Below are positions 15,794 through 23,944 of a stretch of 50,115 bases of DNA, piece by piece. Below the pieces are notes generated by a model that searched no databases, had not been told where the DNA came from, and saw nothing but the letters and a program-made list of their open reading frames with translations. This DNA comes from Phycisphaerales bacterium. GTDB taxonomy: Bacteria > Planctomycetota > Phycisphaerae > Sedimentisphaerales > Anaerobacaceae. The DNA lies in the NCBI GenBank assembly GCA_011057845.1, contig DSDB01000614.1, forward strand, positions 1-50,115, written 5' to 3'. Each line of letters begins with the position of its first letter. Position 1 is the stretch's first letter. Made by a program: the position numbers and the translations under genes.

Positions 15794-16789
15794 GTGGCGC
15801 TCACAGGTAGGCAAAAGGCCGCGATGTTGCTGATGAGCCTCGATATGTCGACGGCAACCGAGTTGATCAAAGGTCTCGGTGCCGATACGGTACAGGCCAT
15901 TGCCGTGGAAATGGCGTATCTGGATGCGTCGGGCCTGCGAAACAGCCGCCAGAGCGAAGAAGTGGCGCGGCAGTTCTGCGAGTCGCTCGACAGCCGTCCG
16001 GCATTCCACTTGAAGAATTTCTTACGCCACGCGTTGACGAACACCGTAGGCCAGGAACAGGCCGAACATATTCAGAGGCAACTCCAGACCCTGGTGTATC
16101 AACGTGATCCGTTCCTGCCGATCCGGACGGCCCCGGCGGCGGCTATCAGCAAGGCGCTGGAGGGGGAGCATCCGCAGGTCGCGGCGGTCGTGCTGTCGGA
16201 ACTTGACCCGAAGGTCAGTTCTCAGGTGCTTGGGACGCTGGGCGAAGGGGTCCGCCTGAGCGTGATTGCGCGGATGACACGCACGGAACAGATGACACCG
16301 GAGGCCAGAGGCCGCATTGCGGAGACCGTGTGTAACCGGCTCAAGTCTCTGGGCGGCGGCAGCAACGGAGACGTCGATCAGCGCGACGCGGCGCTGCGCC
16401 GGGTGGCCGTGATTCTGCGAAACCTCGGCAAGGACCTGCGGGACGGTCTGCTCGAAGCCATCGGTGAGAAGGATGCGCAGACCCGACGGTCGGTATCGCA
16501 ACTGATGGTCGTCTGGGAAGACATCCCCACCATCACGGATCGTTCGCTCCAGGAGGCCCTGCGGGGCATTGACTCGCAAAAGCTGGCGTTGGCGCTGCAT
16601 AAGGCCGAAGAGCCTATTGCCAGGAAGATTCGTGTAAACATCTCGGAGCGAGCGGCCCAAATGCTGGACGAGGAGGCCTCGCTGATGTCGAGTCCGACCC
16701 GAGAGGATGTGGGTCAGGCGAGGGAGCATGTGGTGCAGACCCTTCGTGACGCCAATGAAAAGGGCGCTCTGGCATTCATGGAAGATTAG
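15794..16789 (+). CDS. fliG: flagellar motor switch protein FliG
   Basis: The product has 331 residues and starts at GTG with a strong upstream GGAGGAAAGGAG. It shows the three-domain FliG layout. The N-terminal FliF-binding part begins R-Q-K-A-A-M-L-L-M-S-L near 6-16. The middle domain has E-H-P-Q-V-A-A-V-V-L-S-E-L near 118-130. The torque-generating C-terminal domain has V-W-E-D-I-P-T-I-T-D-R-S-L-Q-E-A-L-R near 238-255 and I-S-E-R-A-A-Q-M-L-D near 280-289. It faces the stator in the cytoplasm. The other switch proteins FliM and FliN are not encoded in this window. Length is normal. Confidence 0.96.
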   Translation: MALTGRQKAAMLLMSLDMSTATELIKGLGADTVQAIAVEMAYLDASGLRNSRQSEEVARQFCESLDSRPAFHLKNFLRHALTNTVGQEQAEHIQRQLQTLVYQRDPFLPIRTAPAAAISKALEGEHPQVAAVVLSELDPKVSSQVLGTLGEGVRLSVIARMTRTEQMTPEARGRIAETVCNRLKSLGGGSNGDVDQRDAALRRVAVILRNLGKDLRDGLLEAIGEKDAQTRRSVSQLMVVWEDIPTITDRSLQEALRGIDSQKLALALHKAEEPIARKIRVNISERAAQMLDEEASLMSSPTREDVGQAREHVVQTLRDANEKGALAFMED

Positions 16790-16793
16790 AGCA

Positions 16794-17357
16794 ATGGAAA
16801 CGACGGCTGCAGTGACGGTTGACGGGGAAGTTGGGCCGGTTTGCCTGCTCGATGACTATTGCCTGGAGTTCCGAAGCAGCAGGCGGGCCGCGGACGAGAC
16901 GGCCAGGATGAGGGGAGAGCTCGAACATCGGGCGGCCGCATTCGAAGAGGCCGTCCGCGGGCTCGATGCCGTCACGGCTGAATTGCGCCGTTATCAGGAA
17001 GGCGTCTTTGCGGCGCACCGCAGGGAGATTGCGAGACTCTCGGTGGAGATCGCCCGGCGTGTGTTGTCGCAGCAGGTCGGCGAGGGCGACTACAAGATTG
17101 AGGCGATCATCGCCGAGGCGGTCGGCCATTTGTCCGGGGCCCGCGATATGGTCGTCTACGTCAACCCGGAGGACCTGGCCGCATGCAGAAAGGCGTTTGC
17201 CGAGGGTGAATCGGACTTGCCGCCGGGACTGCGGTTCGTAGCCGATGGTCAATTGGGCCGGGCCGAGTGCCGGGTCGAAAGTGAGAAAGGCAGGGTCGAG
17301 TCGCTGATTGAGTCGCATCTGGAGCAGATTGCCAAGGCCTTGACGCAGGCTGAATAA
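16794..17357 (+). CDS. fliH: flagellar export regulator FliH
   Basis: The 187-residue protein starts at the ATG 5 nt after the fliG stop; longer upstream starts would overlap fliG and read as non-coding frame. The central part is helical (about 40-110), followed by a C-terminal domain with M-V-V-Y-V-N-P-E-D-L-A-A-C near 118-130 and G-R-A-E-C-R-V-E-S-E-K-G-R-V near 155-168, close to the FliH/YscL pattern G-x-C-x-V-E-T-x-x-G-x-x-D. FliH holds FliI and couples it to the export gate. Identity is supported by position between fliG and fliI. It is a little shorter than enteric FliH. Confidence 0.88.
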   Translation: METTAAVTVDGEVGPVCLLDDYCLEFRSSRRAADETARMRGELEHRAAAFEEAVRGLDAVTAELRRYQEGVFAAHRREIARLSVEIARRVLSQQVGEGDYKIEAIIAEAVGHLSGARDMVVYVNPEDLAACRKAFAEGESDLPPGLRFVADGQLGRAECRVESEKGRVESLIESHLEQIAKALTQAE

Positions 17358-17359
17358 CC

Positions 17360-18796
17360 ATGGGAACCACGGGCACAACAAACACGGTAAGGGCCAATAG
17401 CGCGACAAAGGCCGTCGACGGCGCCGACCTGGTCGGCGCGAACGGCCAGACCGTGATTGACTTCGATAAGTTCCATTCAGCGCTTCGATCCGTCAATCTG
17501 ATGAACTTCCGCGGGGCCGTTGTCCGCGTGGCCGGACTGACGGTCGAGTCCACCGGGCCCAGGGTGGGGCTGGGTGAACTATGCGGCATTGAGATGAGCG
17601 ATGGGCGCCGCGTACTGGCGGAGGTGGTGGGTTTCAACGAGGACAGGTTGATTCTGCTGCCCCTCGAGCACGTCGAGGGAATCGGACCCGGCGACATGGT
17701 GAGCGCCCGCACGACACCCCGATTCATCAGGCTTGGGCGGAGCATTCTGGGCAGGGCGATCAACGGGCTGGGCGAACCCATCGACAACAAAGGGCCGCTC
17801 GACGGCGATGAGAACCGTGCCCTCGACGGTGCCAGCCCCCCGCCTTTGAGCCGCGAGCGGATATCGCGTCCGCTGCCGCTGGGTATTCGGTCCATTGACG
17901 GGCTGCTTACGCTGGGCAAGGGCCAGCGGGTTGGGATATTCGCCGGCAGCGGCGTCGGCAAGAGCGTGCTGCTGGGTGATATCGCCAACTCGAGCGAGGC
18001 GTCGGTGAATGTCGTGGCGCTGATCGGCGAGCGGGGGCGCGAGGTCCGCGAGTTCCTGGAGAATGACCTCGGATCCAAAGGACTCAGGCGAAGCGTTGTG
18101 GTCGTGGCGGCGTCCGATGCGCCGCCGATCCAGCGCGTCAAGGCGGCCTTTGTCGCGGTGACCATCGCGGAATATTTCCGTGATAAGGGGGAGGATGTAC
18201 TGTTCATGATGGACTCTCTAACACGGCTCGCACAGGCGCAGCGGGAGATCGGGCTGGCCGCGGGTGAGCCGCCGGCCGCCAAGGGGTATTGCCCGAGCGT
18301 GTTCGCGTTGCTGCCGAGGCTCGTCGAGCGTCTGGGTTGTGCCCGTCAGGGCAGCATCACCGGAATACTGACGGTCCTGGTGGAAAGCGACGACCTGAAC
18401 GACCCGGTCGCGGACAGCGCCCGGAGTCTTCTGGACGGCCATATCGTGCTGTCGCGGGAACTGGCCCATCGCGGGCACTACCCGGCGGTGGACGTTCTCG
18501 GCAGCATCAGCCGTCTGATGACGGCTGTGGTCTCGCCGGAGCATCGCACGGCCGCACAGAAACTCAGAGATATCTACGCTACCTACATCAACGCCGAGGA
18601 CCTTATCAATATCGGCGCTTTTGCCCCCGGCAGCAATCGCCGCATCGACGGCGCCATCGCCTTGATCGACCGAGTCACAGGATTCCTGGCGCAACCCATT
18701 CGGCAACGGACGCCCTTCCATGAGACGGTTCGAATGCTGACCGGCATCACCACATCCTGGGATGAACTGCTGGGCACAGGGGTAAAGGGCCGTTGA
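17360..18796 (+). CDS. fliI: flagellar export ATPase FliI
   Basis: The product has 478 residues. It has an N-terminal beta-barrel region (about 25-110), a Walker A G-S-G-V-G-K-S near 196-202, and the FliI motif G-L-L-T-L-G-K-G-Q-R-V-G-I-F-A just before it. Walker B is D-V-L-F-M-M-D-S-L-T-R-L near 279-290. The stretch E-P-P-A-A-K-G-Y-C-P-S-V-F near 302-314 corresponds to the R/G-Y-P-P-S-V-F family signature. It hydrolyses ATP to deliver substrates to the export gate in complex with FliH and FliJ. It begins 2 bp after the fliH stop. Length is typical (about 440-480). Confidence 0.97.
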   Translation: MGTTGTTNTVRANSATKAVDGADLVGANGQTVIDFDKFHSALRSVNLMNFRGAVVRVAGLTVESTGPRVGLGELCGIEMSDGRRVLAEVVGFNEDRLILLPLEHVEGIGPGDMVSARTTPRFIRLGRSILGRAINGLGEPIDNKGPLDGDENRALDGASPPPLSRERISRPLPLGIRSIDGLLTLGKGQRVGIFAGSGVGKSVLLGDIANSSEASVNVVALIGERGREVREFLENDLGSKGLRRSVVVVAASDAPPIQRVKAAFVAVTIAEYFRDKGEDVLFMMDSLTRLAQAQREIGLAAGEPPAAKGYCPSVFALLPRLVERLGCARQGSITGILTVLVESDDLNDPVADSARSLLDGHIVLSRELAHRGHYPAVDVLGSISRLMTAVVSPEHRTAAQKLRDIYATYINAEDLINIGAFAPGSNRRIDGAIALIDRVTGFLAQPIRQRTPFHETVRMLTGITTSWDELLGTGVKGR

Positions 18797-18812
18797 CCGG
18801 CCGTAACAAAAT

Positions 18813-19274
18813 ATGAAGAAGTTTGCGTGGCGACTGCAGCGGGTTCTGGATGTCAGAATCCGGCAGGAACAGGCCAAGAAGGCCGAATTACTGGCCGTTA
18901 CAGAGAAGTTGACACAGCGGCGCAGCGAACTGCTGACGCAGCGGCGGATTCTCGCCGAGCTAATAGAAGAACTCCATGCCGAAGACGCCGCGCGGCGATT
19001 GAGTCGGCAGGCGCTCTTCCTGCGGGCCTCGCAGACGAACAATGCGTTGATACGGCGTCTCGAGACCGAAATTGAGCAGTTGGCCGTCGAAAAACAACTG
19101 AAGATTGCGGAAGTCGTCAAACTCAGGCGATTCCGCGAGGGTCTCGAGAAATTGCGCGAAGAGGCCCGTATCGAGTTTGTCGGAGAACAAGAACGACTGG
19201 AACAAAAGGAAATGGATGAACGCACAACGATGCGTTTCGCGCGTGAGATTCTCGGCGGCCGGGCCTCCCCGTGA
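18813..19274 (+). CDS. fliJ: flagellar export protein FliJ
   Basis: The 153-residue protein is almost entirely coiled coil. It begins K-K-F-A-W-R-L-Q-R-V-L-D-V-R near 2-15, the usual FliJ opening (F-x-x-x-L-x-x-V-L-x-x-R), and continues with Glu/Lys/Arg/Leu heptads to the end. FliJ inserts into the FliI ring and stimulates the gate protein FlhA. Its place directly after fliI is the standard order. The stop overlaps a GTG of the next gene. Confidence 0.9.
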   Translation: MKKFAWRLQRVLDVRIRQEQAKKAELLAVTEKLTQRRSELLTQRRILAELIEELHAEDAARRLSRQALFLRASQTNNALIRRLETEIEQLAVEKQLKIAEVVKLRRFREGLEKLREEARIEFVGEQERLEQKEMDERTTMRFAREILGGRASP

Positions 19275-19357
19275 CGGTCATACCCCGCGGCGGAGAATCG
19301 ACGCCGGACGCCTCCGGTGTCCGTTACGACGACGGGCTGGTCTATGGAGATAGAACC

Positions 19358-20044
19358 GTGAATAAGAAGATGATAGTGATGACGGCCGCAGCGGCCCTGT
19401 TGAGCTTCGCCGGGACTTTTGTGGCCGGTTGGCTGACGGGCGGACCCGGGCCGGCGGCGGCGAGAGCCTCCGTTGACGCCAATACGCCGGACGAGGGAAT
19501 CATCACGCCCAATGAACCCCTGGCCAACGATCTGCTGGCCACGGTGGCGGGCGTCGACGGCAACGGCCTGCTGGAGAAGAAACTCAAGAACCTCGTCTTC
19601 GAGGTCCGGGAACGAATTCAGGACCTTGAGGCAAGGAAGCAGGAGCTGGACCTTCGCGAACAGCGAATCCAATCGGCGCAGGAGACTCTGGATGCCGACG
19701 CCTCCGAACTGGCCAAGCTCCGCGTGGAGGTCGCCGCGACGGTCGCTACGCTCCGGAGCGAGCGAGAGAAGCTCGCCCAGAGCCGCGTGGCCGTCTCCAA
19801 GCAGGAGAAGGCCAACCTGATGACGATAGCGGCGACATACGACAAGATGGATCCGGCCGGGGCCGCCGCCATCTTCTCGAGCATGACCAAGAACCAGGCC
19901 GGCTCTCCCACCGATGCGGTGAAGATTCTCTACTATATGACGGAACGAACCAAAGGCAAGGTGCTGGGCGAACTGGCCGGCACCGAGCCACAACTGGCGG
20001 CCTATTTCAGCCAGAGGCTCAAACAGGTCAGTGAGACGCAATAG
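19358..20044 (+). CDS. MotE-like flagellar membrane protein
   Basis: The predicted product has 228 residues from the GTG at 19358, which has GGAGA 7 nt upstream. A GTG at 19271 overlapping the fliJ stop by 4 bp would add 29 residues. Just inside the start is a membrane helix (M-T-A-A-A-A-L-L-S-F-A-G-T-F-V-A-G-W), then a Pro/Asp-rich linker, a long coiled coil at about 75-160, and a C-terminal domain near 165-225 (Y-D-K-M-D-P-A-G-A-A-A-I-F ... A-V-K-I-L-Y-Y-M) resembling the MgtE N-terminal-like domain of MotE proteins. MotE-type proteins sit between fliJ and the stator genes in several phyla and are thought to help stator function or assembly. The family call is likely, the function inferred. 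Confidence 0.7.
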   Translation: MNKKMIVMTAAAALLSFAGTFVAGWLTGGPGPAAARASVDANTPDEGIITPNEPLANDLLATVAGVDGNGLLEKKLKNLVFEVRERIQDLEARKQELDLREQRIQSAQETLDADASELAKLRVEVAATVATLRSEREKLAQSRVAVSKQEKANLMTIAATYDKMDPAGAAAIFSSMTKNQAGSPTDAVKILYYMTERTKGKVLGELAGTEPQLAAYFSQRLKQVSETQ

Positions 20045-20046
20045 CC

Positions 20047-20820
20047 ATGGACATTGCAACGATTATCGGGACACTCCTGGGCTTTTGTCTGATTGTCGGC
20101 TCGATTCTGGCCGGCGGGACAGGCATAGGCATATTCGTCAACATACCATCGCTGGCCGTCACCATTGGAGGCATGGTGTGCTCCACGCTGATCCATTTCT
20201 CTCTGCCGCAGTTCCTCAGCGTCTTCTCGATCATAAAGAAGACCATCGTGACAAAGGTTCCTTCATCGAACGAGTTGATTCAGAAGATGGTGAATTTCGC
20301 CGCGATCAACCGCCGCGACGGGGCCTTGGCGCTGGAGCAGGAGATCCGCAATATCCAGGACCCATTCTTTGTGAGGGGCCTTCAGATGCTGGTGGACGGC
20401 CAGGATGTCGATAACATCCGGGATTTGATGGAGCTGGAGATTCAGTACCTGCAGGAGCGGCACGGAACGGGCAAGAAGATCCTGGATTTCATGGGCGCCG
20501 CGGCCCCGGCGTTCGGCATGATCGGGACGCTGATCGGCCTGGTGCAGATGCTCTCGAACATGAGCGACCCCAGCGGCATTGGCCAGGGCATGGCCGTAGC
20601 CCTGCTGACGACCTTCTATGGGGCGTTCGCAGCCAACCTGCTGTTTATCCCCATGGCGGGCAAGTTGAGCATCTACTCGGCCGCCGAACGGACATGTATG
20701 GAGATGATCACCGAGGGCATTTGTGCCATCGCCCAGGGCGATAACCCGACCACCGTGCGGGAGCGTTTGCAGACATTCGTATCCAAGGGCCGCAGAGAAG
20801 AAGTCAAGGCGACCATCTGA
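20047..20820 (+). CDS. motA: flagellar stator protein MotA
   Basis: The 257-residue protein has four membrane helices: about 5-25, 33-52, and the pair around 150-200, which contains A-A-P-A-F-G-M-I-G-T-L-I-G-L-V-Q-M-L (about 151-168) and A-L-L-T-T-F-Y-G-A-F-A-A-N-L-L-F-I-P (about 187-204). These are the conserved MotA proton-channel segments. The cytoplasmic loop between helices 2 and 3 carries the charged residues that touch FliG. It begins 2 bp after the MotE-like stop, and its stop overlaps the motB ATG. One MotA gene is followed by two MotB genes. Confidence 0.95.
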   Translation: MDIATIIGTLLGFCLIVGSILAGGTGIGIFVNIPSLAVTIGGMVCSTLIHFSLPQFLSVFSIIKKTIVTKVPSSNELIQKMVNFAAINRRDGALALEQEIRNIQDPFFVRGLQMLVDGQDVDNIRDLMELEIQYLQERHGTGKKILDFMGAAAPAFGMIGTLIGLVQMLSNMSDPSGIGQGMAVALLTTFYGAFAANLLFIPMAGKLSIYSAAERTCMEMITEGICAIAQGDNPTTVRERLQTFVSKGRREEVKATI

Positions 20821-21497
20821 TGCCTAGAAGACAGCCTCGACGGGAAGAACCGCCCACTGGAGCCCCTGAATGGATGGTCACGTTCAGTGACTGCATGACG
20901 CTCCTGTTGACGTTCTTCGTCCTGCTGCTGAGCTTCTCGGCATTCGATGAGTCGATCTTCGCGAAATTGCGGGTCATCTACTCTAGGGGTCTCAACAGCA
21001 TCACGCCGTTGCGGCTGAGCGAGAGCGAGACGTTTCTCTACATGCTCGACCTGACCCGCAGCAACGATCTGGAGAAGGGCAGTGAGAAGCCCACGCTCGA
21101 CCGTGGAACGGAAAACCAGTCGAAGCGGGAAACCGAACCGCCCGACTTTCACACTCGCAAGGTCTTCCTGATCTCCTCCGAGCGGATATTCATCGGCCAG
21201 GGAACTGTCCTGACATTGAACGGGCGGCGTCTGCTCTCGGAAATGGGCGACTTCATCGCCGAGATTCAGCCGCGGGTCGTCATCAGCGAGAACGGCCCGA
21301 AAGGCGGCGGGGACCTGGGCTTGCGCCGTGCGTGGACGATCCTGGACTACTTTGCGAATAAGAAGAATCTGGACAGCAAGCATTTCAGTATCGCCGCGGA
21401 GAGCACCGCGCCGCACATTACGATGCAGGGCCGGAGGAATCAACAGGATCATCGCAAACTGGAAATCATTTTTCTTGAGAGAAATCTCTACCGTTGA
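20820..21497 (+). CDS. motB: flagellar stator protein MotB (first copy)
   Basis: The product has 225 residues. A short cytoplasmic start precedes P-E-W-M-V-T-F-S-D-C-M-T-L-L-L-T-F-F-V-L-L-L-S-F, the single MotB membrane helix. Asp24 is in the position of the proton-binding Asp. The rest is periplasmic, with an OmpA-like fold at about 120-225 (L-R-R-A-W-T-I-L-D-Y-F near 165; Q-D-H-R-K-L-E-I-I-F near 212). The usual peptidoglycan-contact G-H-T-D motif is not recognisable; that position reads S-E-N-G-P-K. It anchors the stator to the cell wall if binding is kept. Its ATG overlaps the motA stop by 1 bp (TGATG); its stop overlaps the second copy by 4 bp. Confidence 0.92.
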   Translation: MPRRQPRREEPPTGAPEWMVTFSDCMTLLLTFFVLLLSFSAFDESIFAKLRVIYSRGLNSITPLRLSESETFLYMLDLTRSNDLEKGSEKPTLDRGTENQSKRETEPPDFHTRKVFLISSERIFIGQGTVLTLNGRRLLSEMGDFIAEIQPRVVISENGPKGGGDLGLRRAWTILDYFANKKNLDSKHFSIAAESTAPHITMQGRRNQQDHRKLEIIFLERNLYR

Positions 21498-22237
21498 TCA
21501 GGTTCAAGGCCAACTCGAGCGACGCCAAACCGCCGGTCCCGGCGTATATCGTCACGTTCTCGGACATGGTGACGCTGCTGCTGACGTTCTTTGTCATGCT
21601 GCTGAGCCTGGCCCAGGAACAGCGGGCGGAGTTGTTCAACCAGGGGCGGCAGGCTTTCGTGGAGTATATCCGATACTGGGGCATTGGGACGCTGTTCGGC
21701 CGCAAAAACTCACCGGACTTTGGCAATGTGCAGGTGCGGTATTTCATCAAGGATCCGGACAAGAGTTTTGACGCCCGCAGTGTCGACGCCAGAGAGGAAG
21801 ACATCCGCCGACTATTTAAGCGTGTGGCGGCGGAAATGGAGGCGATTCCATCGCAAATCACTGGCGCCAAGACGGACTTCTCGGTGGCCGCCGTGCGATT
21901 CCAGGGCGACGGCGCCGAGTTGAACGATGAGGGAAAGACCTTTCTGCGGCAATATGTGCAGGACCTGCGCGCCGGCGGCGACTACGGCGACGTGAAGCTC
22001 TATGTACTGGGGCTGGCATCCGAGCAGCGAGGGGGCGCCGCGCAATGGATCACCAGTGCCCGACGTGCGCAGGCAGTGGCTGAGTATCTGCGGACCCTCA
22101 TACCCCAAGCCAACAACTGGCCGGTCTATTCCTGGGGAGCCGGGCCGGGCGGGGCATGGGTCGATGAGGACAGCCCCGCCTCCCAGCAGTCGCAGGTCGT
22201 CATCGGTGTTGTGCGAGGAGCCAACGACGACCGCTGA
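21494..22237 (+). CDS. second MotB-like stator protein
   Basis: The 247-residue protein starts at TTG overlapping the preceding stop by 4 bp, so it is translationally coupled. It repeats the MotB plan: A-Y-I-V-T-F-S-D-M-V-T-L-L-L-T-F-F-V-M-L-L-S with Asp24 in the channel position, then an OmpA-like periplasmic part (F-Q-G-D-G-A-E-L-N-D-E-G near 136; I-T-S-A-R-R-A-Q-A-V-A-E-Y-L near 181-194). The two MotB copies share the membrane helix closely but differ through most of the periplasmic part. Two MotB-like genes after one motA suggest mixed MotB/MotB2 dimers or alternative stators. This is the last gene before the second sigma54 promoter. Confidence 0.9.
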   Translation: MIRFKANSSDAKPPVPAYIVTFSDMVTLLLTFFVMLLSLAQEQRAELFNQGRQAFVEYIRYWGIGTLFGRKNSPDFGNVQVRYFIKDPDKSFDARSVDAREEDIRRLFKRVAAEMEAIPSQITGAKTDFSVAAVRFQGDGAELNDEGKTFLRQYVQDLRAGGDYGDVKLYVLGLASEQRGGAAQWITSARRAQAVAEYLRTLIPQANNWPVYSWGAGPGGAWVDEDSPASQQSQVVIGVVRGANDDR

Positions 22238-22401
22238 CACGGGCCCGGCCGCAACGAACTGTCTTCGTGCATGGCCACGGCGTGTCCGGCCGCAGCGGCC
22301 CGGTCTGGAGTGGTGTCGGAGTTTCTTACAGACTGTCGGATTAAGCGATCACGCTCTTCTTGCCAGCAGGATTTGCGGGGCCCCAGGCCCGGTCCCGCGG
22401 C

Positions 22402-22417
22402 TGGCACGCCAATTGCA
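22402..22417 (+). promoter_or_regulatory. sigma54 promoter of the fliO operon
   Basis: TGGCAC, GCCAA, TTGCA is an exact sigma54 -24/-12 consensus with correct 12-bp offset, 40 bp before the fliO ATG and 165 bp after the second motB stop. It splits the long plus-strand run into two transcription units. Confidence 0.85.
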
Positions 22418-22457
22418 GCCCCATTAGCCCAAGGGGCTGCGTGCGCCCGTATAGCCT

Positions 22458-23000
22458 ATGAAAGCCTTGATGAACATGCTGTTAGTCGTCGTGGTGTTTG
22501 CCGTCGGACCCGGCCGCTTATGCCGCGGGGCGTCCGCAAGCGATGCGAACATACCCAATCCGTTTGCCGCGCAGCCGAATGACCTGCAGAGTGAGGGAGC
22601 TCCCTCGACAGCCGACGCAAATGGACTTCAAGGGGCCCTGGGCGGCGGCGACGGGTTCTTTGTCGCGGACCCCAATCTGACAATCGGCGGCAGCCAGGGC
22701 ATGGGAACCAGCGAGTTGTTCTATCGGGCCATGTTCGCCGTAATGCTGGTTATTGTCCTAGGCGGCGTGGCGATGTATGTATCCAAGCGGTGTCTGCCGA
22801 GGCTGGCGAGACTCTCAGGCAAGCAGATTCAGGTCGTCGAGACTATCTACCTGGGGCAGCACAAGTCGCTGCACCTGGTCAACGTGGAGGGCCACAAGTT
22901 CCTGCTCGGCGGCACCGCCGAGCGAATCACCAAACTGGCGGATCTCGACGGCTTCAACGGGCCGTTTGATCTGACAGGCGAGGATTGTGAAGTCCAATGA
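22458..23000 (+). CDS. fliO: flagellar export-gate assembly protein FliO
   Basis: The product has 180 residues. It has an N-terminal hydrophobic stretch (about 2-18) that may be a signal sequence, and a low-complexity periplasmic part rich in Asn, Ala and Gly (A-D-A-N-G). A membrane helix follows at about 90-108 (A-M-F-A-V-M-L-V-I-V-L-G-G-V-A-M-Y). The cytoplasmic domain has the FliO core: I-Q-V-V-E-T-I-Y-L-G-Q-H-K-S-L-H-L-V-N-V-E-G-H-K-F-L-L-G (about 124-151). FliO is a scaffold for FliP ring assembly. The stop overlaps the fliP ATG by 4 bp. Confidence 0.9.
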   Translation: MKALMNMLLVVVVFAVGPGRLCRGASASDANIPNPFAAQPNDLQSEGAPSTADANGLQGALGGGDGFFVADPNLTIGGSQGMGTSELFYRAMFAVMLVIVLGGVAMYVSKRCLPRLARLSGKQIQVVETIYLGQHKSLHLVNVEGHKFLLGGTAERITKLADLDGFNGPFDLTGEDCEVQ

Positions 23001-23875
23001 GAAAGGCGATATGGAATTGGCTGCCGGCATGGGTGCTCGGGCTCGCGGCATTATCGACGGTCGCGACCGCGGCCAACGGCCGAAATGCGAGTGTCGCCGA
23101 TGAAGCCTTTCGCCGCGCCGTCGCCTCGATGGGCGTCGACGCCCCACAAATGCCGACGGCCAACAAACCGAACGCCAACGCCGTTCCCAGCATCGGCGAA
23201 TTCATGACGGTCGTCGATAAGGCCGCCAACGATGCGAGCCAGGGGCAGGATTGGTCCACGCCCATCAAGCTCGTCGTCATCTTCACCGGGTTGGCGATCC
23301 TGCCGAGCCTGCTGGTGATGACGACCTCTTTTACGCGGATCGTGATTGTGTTGTCGTTTGTCCGGCGGGCCTTGAGTACGCAATCCATCCCCCCCACGAT
23401 CGCCATCATGGGACTGGCACTGTTCCTTACCATCTATACGATGTCGCCCACGCTCTCGAAGATCAACACCACCACGATCCAGCCCTATCTCGCTGAGACT
23501 ATCACCTTCGACGTGGCGGTCAATCAAACGGCCGCCTGCATGAAGGAATTCATGCTCAAACAGTGCCGCAAAACGGACCTCGGCGTCTTTCTCCAGATTG
23601 CCAAAGTCGACCCGCCCGCAAACCCCATGGAGGCTGGGATGCACATCGTCATTCCGGCCTTCATCATCAGCGAGTTCCGCACGGCGTTCGAGATCGGATG
23701 CTTGTTGTTTATCCCGTTTCTTCTTGTGGACATGGTCATCGCCAGCGTGCTGCTCAGCGCCGGGATGATGATGCTTCCACCGGTGATGATCTCGCTGCCG
23801 TTCAAACTCATTCTATTCATCCTGGTGGATGGCTGGGGTCTTCTGGCGAAGAGTCTGAGCATGGGGTTCAACTGA
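22997..23875 (+). CDS. fliP: flagellar export-gate protein FliP
   Basis: The 292-residue protein has a signal peptide at about 1-27 ending A-T-A-A-N-G. The FliP core follows: P-S-L-L-V-M-M-T-S-F-T-R-I-V-I-V-L-S-F-V-R-R-A-L (with T-T in the second position of the middle) near 98-121, then V-I-P-A-F-I-I-S-E-F-R-T-A-F-E-I-G near 218-234, and L-P-F-K-L-I-L-F-I-L-V-D-G-W near 267-280. These are the highly conserved FliP/SctR segments. Five FliP with FliQ and FliR form the export pore inside the MS ring. It is translationally coupled to fliO. Length is slightly above 245-265 because of a longer periplasmic N-terminal part. Confidence 0.97.
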   Translation: MRKAIWNWLPAWVLGLAALSTVATAANGRNASVADEAFRRAVASMGVDAPQMPTANKPNANAVPSIGEFMTVVDKAANDASQGQDWSTPIKLVVIFTGLAILPSLLVMTTSFTRIVIVLSFVRRALSTQSIPPTIAIMGLALFLTIYTMSPTLSKINTTTIQPYLAETITFDVAVNQTAACMKEFMLKQCRKTDLGVFLQIAKVDPPANPMEAGMHIVIPAFIISEFRTAFEIGCLLFIPFLLVDMVIASVLLSAGMMMLPPVMISLPFKLILFILVDGWGLLAKSLSMGFN

Positions 23876-23944
23876 CAAGTCAACGCAGCGCCGCGCGCCG
23901 CGCCATGCGGCGGGGACCCGGCCGATGGGTTTGGAGTGCTTCTG

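Noticed and set aside
18218..20059. Minus-strand frame of 613 codons across fliI to the MotE-like gene
   Set aside because: It crosses several certain plus-strand genes and has the skewed composition of an antisense frame.
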